DNA of 64,000 bases from Medicago truncatula (taxonomy: Eukaryota > Streptophyta > Magnoliopsida > Fabales > Fabaceae): NCBI RefSeq assembly GCF_003473485.1, contig NC_053047.1, positions 42,518,972 to 42,582,971 of the forward strand, in the 5' to 3' direction. A program made the position numbers and the translations under genes. A model generated the notes under the pieces. That model was not told where the DNA came from and did no database searches. It saw nothing but the letters and a program-made list of their open reading frames with translations. Of the stretch, positions 58,260-64,000 are shown one piece after another; the stretch's first letter is position 1; each line of letters opens with the position of its first letter.

Positions 58260-59710
58260 TTATTTTTATCGTTATTATTATAAAACTAATTTATAAATTC
58301 AATATAGATAACAAATTACAATTATTTTTTAAACACATTGAAATGAAAATAAGATAATACCACGTTAATTAAATAAACTCAAGAATAAAAATACAATTTT
58401 TTTTTGGGTATTTTAATGTCCATTTAGCTTGACCCATCCAACAATATTGTACACACTTTGGTCACCAAAATAAGCAAAATTTGACATTTTATATTTATTC
58501 AATAATTAATCTATGTGGTCCTTAATATACATCTCACACACTATTTATTAAATAAACCTAAAAGATTATATTTTGTTTATAATAGTGACTAAACTGTCTT
58601 TTTATACAATTATCTTATTTTTCGAAAAATAAAAAATAATTTAATTACTAAATTTTTATCCAATTATTAAATTTTCTAAATTTTTGAAAAGAAAAAAAAA
58701 TCCAATTATCTAAACTTTAAATATGATTTATCGAAAATAAAATCCAATTATCTAAAAATCCAATATTCTAAATTTATCGAAAAGAAAAATAAAACTTCTA
58801 ACAAATTATATTCTTTTTCGATTAAATGTATCTTTAATTTAAAAATATGATTTATTGTTATAAATATAATTTATTGTTTATTTAATTTATATTATGATTT
58901 AAGGAAAATAACTAAATTTCCTTCTACCAAAACCTATTGATAAATTTATTATATTATGGGTTGTTTTGTTTTAAGCTTGGGCCTGGTTTTGTAATATAAG
59001 CCCAATACATCACTTGCCAAAAATAACAATTAAAATACTCAACTTTATTCCATCCATGGGACCCGCGCCAACAACAACCAGCAGGTCACCTTTCCAACTT
59101 TTGCAATAAATCTGAACCGTTCGAATGTAATATTAATATATCAATGGCTCAGAATTGCTTTCAGCTCTTATATGCACAACTTTTGCATGGTGCACAAATC
59201 TTTTCCTTGTTTTGGAGCTCAGAATGCTAAACCCCACCTTCTTTTGGTGTGTGTATTTTCCGCATGTTTTGGGTTTTTTTTTTTGTTTTTGGTGGTCGAC
59301 ATGTAATTTTGTTTTTATTCCCTTTTATGTCATGCAATGCGATCCCTGTTCTTGCAACATTTTGTCCTGAATATATTGTTTAGCCATTTTTTTTTATAAA
59401 AAAAATAAAGTTATCCATATATTTATCTTTATAAAATAAAATAAAATCCACTTGTAGGATTCTTGTAAAGAAAATGCTTAACATTGCGAAAAATAAAATC
59501 ATAAGAAGATCACGAAGACAATTAAGTGTTACACAATTAAAAGTCCGACCTCAATGTATCCCACTGCTCAAGGGTGACCCTAAAAGTGGGCGGGAGGGGC
59601 AGTGACCCATAGCACTATTTTTTTAAGGGCATCAAAATTATTATTTTTACTTAGTAGTTGGTACTATATAGATATATTTATTTTTAATTCTTTATGATTA
59701 GATCTATTGA
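58260..59710. other. Intergenic, nothing recognised
   Basis: AT-rich spacer. The 71-codon frame at 59155..59370 is Phe/Cys/Trp-rich and unsupported. Confidence 0.4.
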
Positions 59711-59714
59711 AAAT

Positions 59715-60078
59715 AGGCAAATTCTATGGTACACCAAATCGTAAAATTAATAATAAATGAGTTGTTTTTTTGAAGAAAAATAATTATTTTCTATCATTGA
59801 CAACTAAGATAATTAAATTTTATTTACCAAAAGCTTCGACGCAATAAAATTTAATTTTTAAGAATTTTTATTACTCATAACAATGAATATTGATTATTTT
59901 TTATGACAAAATGTAAATTTTTTAATATGATCCTTATAAACAATGAAATGATGTTTTCAAAAATATAAATATTAACAAATACCTTTTTATTTTATTAAAG
60001 TGATCGTTAATTTATAAATTTTGTGAAACAAGAGTACCGGTACACTCAAAATTGTGAGTGTACCATAGAAGTTCCCAA
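59715..60078. mobile_element. MITE-like inverted-repeat element
   Basis: The left end GGCAAATTCTATGGTACACC and right end (reverse complement GGGAACTTCTATGGTACACT) are inverted repeats bounding ~364 bp of AT-rich DNA. No clear target duplication. Confidence 0.55.
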
Positions 60079-60520
60079 ATAAATATATTTTTTAAGAAAC
60101 TTTGACTATAAATGAATCTTTTACAACAAAAAATGCAAGAAGAAAAATATTGGAATAGTGAAAAGGGCACTATTTTGTTGTTTCGTTCATGGCTCCAAAA
60201 TTTTAAAGATCAACCTTGCCACTACTCCATGTTTTCCGACCATTACATGATTTATTTTTTTTGGTCAGACCATTACATGATTTAATTGGGTCGACGATAA
60301 TTCATGAGGACTTTGCTATAAAAAAGTGTCGTGCAAATAACATTGTTGTTCTTTTAATATGTATTTTGGCATAAAAAAATTGCAGAGAATTATCTGCATA
60401 ATATACATATATAGAAATTGAAGTGCTTACATTGCATGGAATATTTGGAATGAGCTTTCCACACAATTAATTTTCATTGGTTATCTTAAGGCACAAGTGA
60501 TATGTGAAATTGATGATGAA

Positions 60521-63500
60521 TCAGAGAAGTTTCCATGGCTTGCCTCCATCCATGTTGAATTTTTTAAGCCTTCCAAACAACATAATAAGTATGAGAATGA
60601 TCTTACCCTCATCACTCCATTTCCCAACAAATCCAATCCATTTGTTTTCACAATTTATCTCTAGATGTAATTGTCGTTCACAACTGTATCCCATAGTAAA
60701 TCCTACGTTTCCATACGCACTGTTTACCATACACATGCATATGTGTTAATACTTAATATACAAAATTAACAACTTGAGCCTAACCCACATAAATAATGAA
60801 TAATGAAATCTTGTTGAAATTAATTGAGTTTATCCAAACTAATTAAAATTTGTTATTAAATGTTAGTGTTTTTTTTTAACGAGATCTATGTTAATAGTTA
60901 GTTGTTAATTATTATTATTATTATTTATTTTTTAAGTTTAAATCAAGACTTCAATCTCTTTATCCTCAATCATAGATTATTATTGTCGATATACAATTAC
61001 AGATTCTACCTCTTTTCTTCATCTTTTGGGTCAAAGGTTCCACTTCATTTTAACTTGTCACTTTTTTTCCTAAAGAAAAAATTGGCTTTTTTGGCCACAT
61101 CAATTGCTATATATGGCCAAGTTGAATCATGATGTGTTGTATTTATTTATAGAATAAGAGGTAGTTAATATTAATGAGGTTTTAATATGATAAGCTTATG
61201 TGACCAAGTAAGAAGCATCTCATACTGCCACGTACAGTATTCTCGAATTAATGAGGTATTGATTTGAAGTGCAACAAGTAACATGATAGTCTCAATAAAA
61301 TACAACATTATTGAGCCTACTCTTTTAATTATTTTTTAGATTTAATTGGAGTGACTACATTATCTACCTCACTAAATTTTTAATATTTTTGTCGAGAATA
61401 TGTTCACTAGTTCATGCAATTATTTTTTAACGAATTATTATAATATTCAACCTATCAATTTTTTTATGCAAAATATTCAACCTATAAATTATGATATCGT
61501 GTAAAAAAACTTAAAAATCAAATTAGATGTCTTTCCTTCTAAACAAAATCAAACTACGTAATTAATCATGCCTAGCTTTGAAAATGAATTATGTAAATGA
61601 AAGTATTGGAATGTATGGATGTAAATAATAGTAGTCCTTGCTATTTGCTATATATGTAGTTCTTATTATTGGGTCATTAGTTATCATATCATCAGTAACA
61701 ATATATCAATTGCGACCGATTCAAATTGATACAGAAGAGCTAGAGGGACCACCCAAATTAGGTCAGAGCAACACACAAGTGAGAGAGCGCCACAATTTAA
61801 TCTAAAAATTTAAAGCTATATGAGTTTATTGGTTTTCTCACTTATAAAGCATCATACCTCTAATTTTCTATCTGAAATGTGACATATAACTCACACTTGT
61901 ACAATTATACTAATTTTTAATATGTATTTAAGAAAATTGATATGTCAATATTTATTAATATATGTTATAATATAGAAAAATTCAATATTTACAATTAAAA
62001 TAAATCAAGGTTTTCATTAGAATTTCAAAATGTACCTATAATTTTATTATTTTGAGTAAAAGTTAATAAGATAACGTTAATGAATAATGGAATTAACAGA
62101 AATCTAACCTTACAACTTCAACAACAATATTCAAAACGTTGAAATTGAGAGGATCTTCCTTCAATTTTTTCCTCTCAGTTATGCACACTAGAATGATGAA
62201 TATGACTAAATAGGAGAGTTGAGAAAATATCAAATTCTCTGTAACTTTTCCCCTTATCTTTTTCATCCTCTTACTTCTTTCTGAGTTTTTCCCATCACTT
62301 TTCAATGGGAGGAATGAGGTGTAAGGAGGAAGGTACCTGTACACATGAAGAAACAACAATGTTCATTTTTTAAGAAGAATTGCATAGCACATTTTGAGTA
62401 ATTTTTATGTAGGAATAACCTCTCAATTCTTGTAACATTTTGTAATTAGGTAGGAATATTCTTAGTACTTCCTTGATTTTCTTTCTTTTCTTCTTAATTA
62501 GCAATAATTGGATTATGAAGTAGCTAGGGTTGACAAGATTAATCAATAAAATGAGAGAAATCATATATAGGAAGGAGTGGTCAAATTATGCAAAATCATT
62601 GTAATTAAAAATTAAAATGATTAGGAGAGTGACAACAGATATAAAAAACAGATATCATGGGGCTCAATGATAAAACCTAGGCCTTCTTTAATTTATTAGG
62701 AAATAAGTGAAATCGACATTATTTTAGTAGTATAACCGACTGCTACCATGCTGCAATAATGCAATTTTTTATTATTTTAAAAAAGTTGAAACATGCAAGG
62801 TTGTTCATGTAACTTCGTTCAAGTTAAATAGTATTATCATTTTGTGGAAGGTAAGTAGATTTATCTGCAGCATATGCTTTGAATTTGACTATCACTGTAT
62901 ACACTTCGTTTAATTTTTTTTTTTTATCATATGCCTATATTATGAGATTTGCTGGACAGGTATATATGCCTATATTATGTTTACCTAAATTAAGAGATAA
63001 AAATGTTTAGTTTTAAAATAAACTTTGAGAGAAGAAAAATGTTTGTAGAGAAGCATTGATGATGATAGTGGCATGGAAGTAAGGACAAAAGTGGTAGTTG
63101 CCATAGTAATTTAAATGAAATTAAATAGTAATAACAAGTTCATCAAAATCATAAAATTGTTTTTCTAATTTTTAACTCAAAAACCGATTATAAATTAATC
63201 AGAAAAAGAATAATCGCACTTTTTCAAAAATATTACTAGTAGGGTGAAAATAGGTTTTACAAGGCTCAACTTTAACCCGGTGAATAAAAATCCACAGCTT
63301 AAACCTAACATATTTTTTTTTTAAAGAAGCTTAAACCTAACATGTAATTTGTTCTAAATTTTTGAATAATCAAACAACTATAAAACATGGTTAAAACTCA
63401 ATTAGTCTATGCAATTGTACGTAAATGATATCCTCAATTTAAAAAATGATATGATTGAGGCCATGCATGTATTGTATGTGAGTACTATTTTTTTTAAAAA

Positions 63501-64000
63501 TCAAATATATCATCACGCACAACGAATATTTTTCTATATGTATCAATCAAGATGGATTGTCGGATAAAATGGCCAAGAGATTCAAGTATTTACCACTTGT
63601 ATCACATATGTGGGTTCGTATGATTTAAATCAATAATATGAGTAATAATAATTGATGGATAGTGAAGATAGAGATAAAGTGAGAGAAACTAACATCATGA
63701 GCACAAACAATACCAAGATAGCTTGTGATAGATTTGAGATATCCACAACAGTTTCTCCCGTATGTCTTGAATTCACAATTTGAAACAATACACCAATCAT
63801 TTTTTGATAAAAATTCAACCCCTTCAAACCTTCTGAATCCCAATCCATTGCACAAAATAGTGTAACTTGAACCATAATCAACCCAAAAACAGTAGCCACA
63901 AGACAGATAGAGTGTTTTCCCTTAAGCAAGTGTTTGTAACCAACTTCCTCAGAATGTTTCAAAAGATACCTACACTCTTTCTTCTTGTAAAATTTTCCCA
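60521..64000 (-). CDS. HKT1-type (class I) Na+ transporter, copy 2, cut by right edge
   Basis: Three exon pieces match copy 1 in order, phase and size: exon 3 60521..60719 (199 bp), exon 2 62109..62336 (228 bp) and the end of exon 1 from 63694 to the window edge. The joins rebuild [12 protein letters not shown] and [17 protein letters not shown]. About 244 C-terminal residues are visible, covering the third and fourth pore loops and ending GGKPWKLL. The third pore reads NSRHTGETVVDIS, the normal HKT form, whereas copy 1 lacks the Glu. No stop or frameshift is seen, so the copy is probably functional, but the first filter residue lies outside. The same orientation and exon sizes show tandem duplication. 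Confidence 0.9.
60720..63693. other. Introns of HKT copy 2
   Basis: Intron 2 (60720..62108) and intron 1 (62337..63693) are AT-rich. Short stretches resembling copy 1 introns persist near exons (for example around 61090 and 61285, compare 43110 and 43165), but the two SINEs of copy 1 intron 1 are absent. No other gene is visible. Confidence 0.5.

Overview
The window is plant nuclear DNA, very AT-rich, from a legume and probably Medicago. I infer this from the families of miniature transposons, the tandem HKT1 genes and the intron style. Coding density is low. Five loci read as intact or mostly intact conserved genes: an ACHT/thioredoxin-like 2 gene cut by the left edge, a nucleotide pyrophosphatase/phosphodiesterase (NPP), an organellar single-stranded-DNA-binding protein (OSB), a secreted phospholipase A2, and a class I HKT sodium transporter. 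A second HKT copy is cut by the right edge. All splice sites given here were read by eye and checked for reading phase; no transcript was available.

Layout. 0-1.6 kb: ACHT thioredoxin (minus). 1.6-9.3 kb: intergenic DNA with a Ty3-type retroelement scrap, a PIF/Harbinger MITE with TTA duplications, a tRNA-derived SINE, two Stowaway MITEs and three degenerate ~0.9 kb tandem repeats. 9.3-10.7 kb: single-exon NPP gene (minus). 12.4-27.3 kb: an accessory block built by repeated segmental duplication. It holds three apparently complete three-exon genes for a charged coiled-coil protein family (A, C, D), one recombinant copy (B), a diverged member (F) and a dead member (E). These are interleaved with three broken copies of the first exon of the neighbouring OSB gene and one insertion of plastid DNA carrying ycf3 exon 3. 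28.1-33.6 kb: the intact ten-exon OSB gene (plus). 34.6-36.0 kb: secreted phospholipase A2 (minus).

37.8-42.4 kb: DNA-transposon debris (an element with 11 bp target duplications, Mutator-like elements with a transposase N-terminal fragment and a hairpin) and a LINE RNase H remnant. 42.5-46.3 kb: complete HKT1-type gene (minus). 47.9-49.9 kb: gene graveyard with PPR, MCTP and ERECTA-like fragments. 50.8-58.2 kb: a 74 bp minisatellite followed by a ~170 bp tandem array interrupted by two separate solo-LTR-like insertions, both flanked by the same 5 bp duplication AAAAC. 60.5-64 kb: second HKT1 copy (minus), running off the right edge.

The genes do not form a pathway. The most notable parts are the coiled-coil family with a shared GC-AG intron and its coupling to OSB exon-1 fragments, the chimeric gene B, the internal duplication within OSB, and the two HKT genes that differ at a conserved pore residue.
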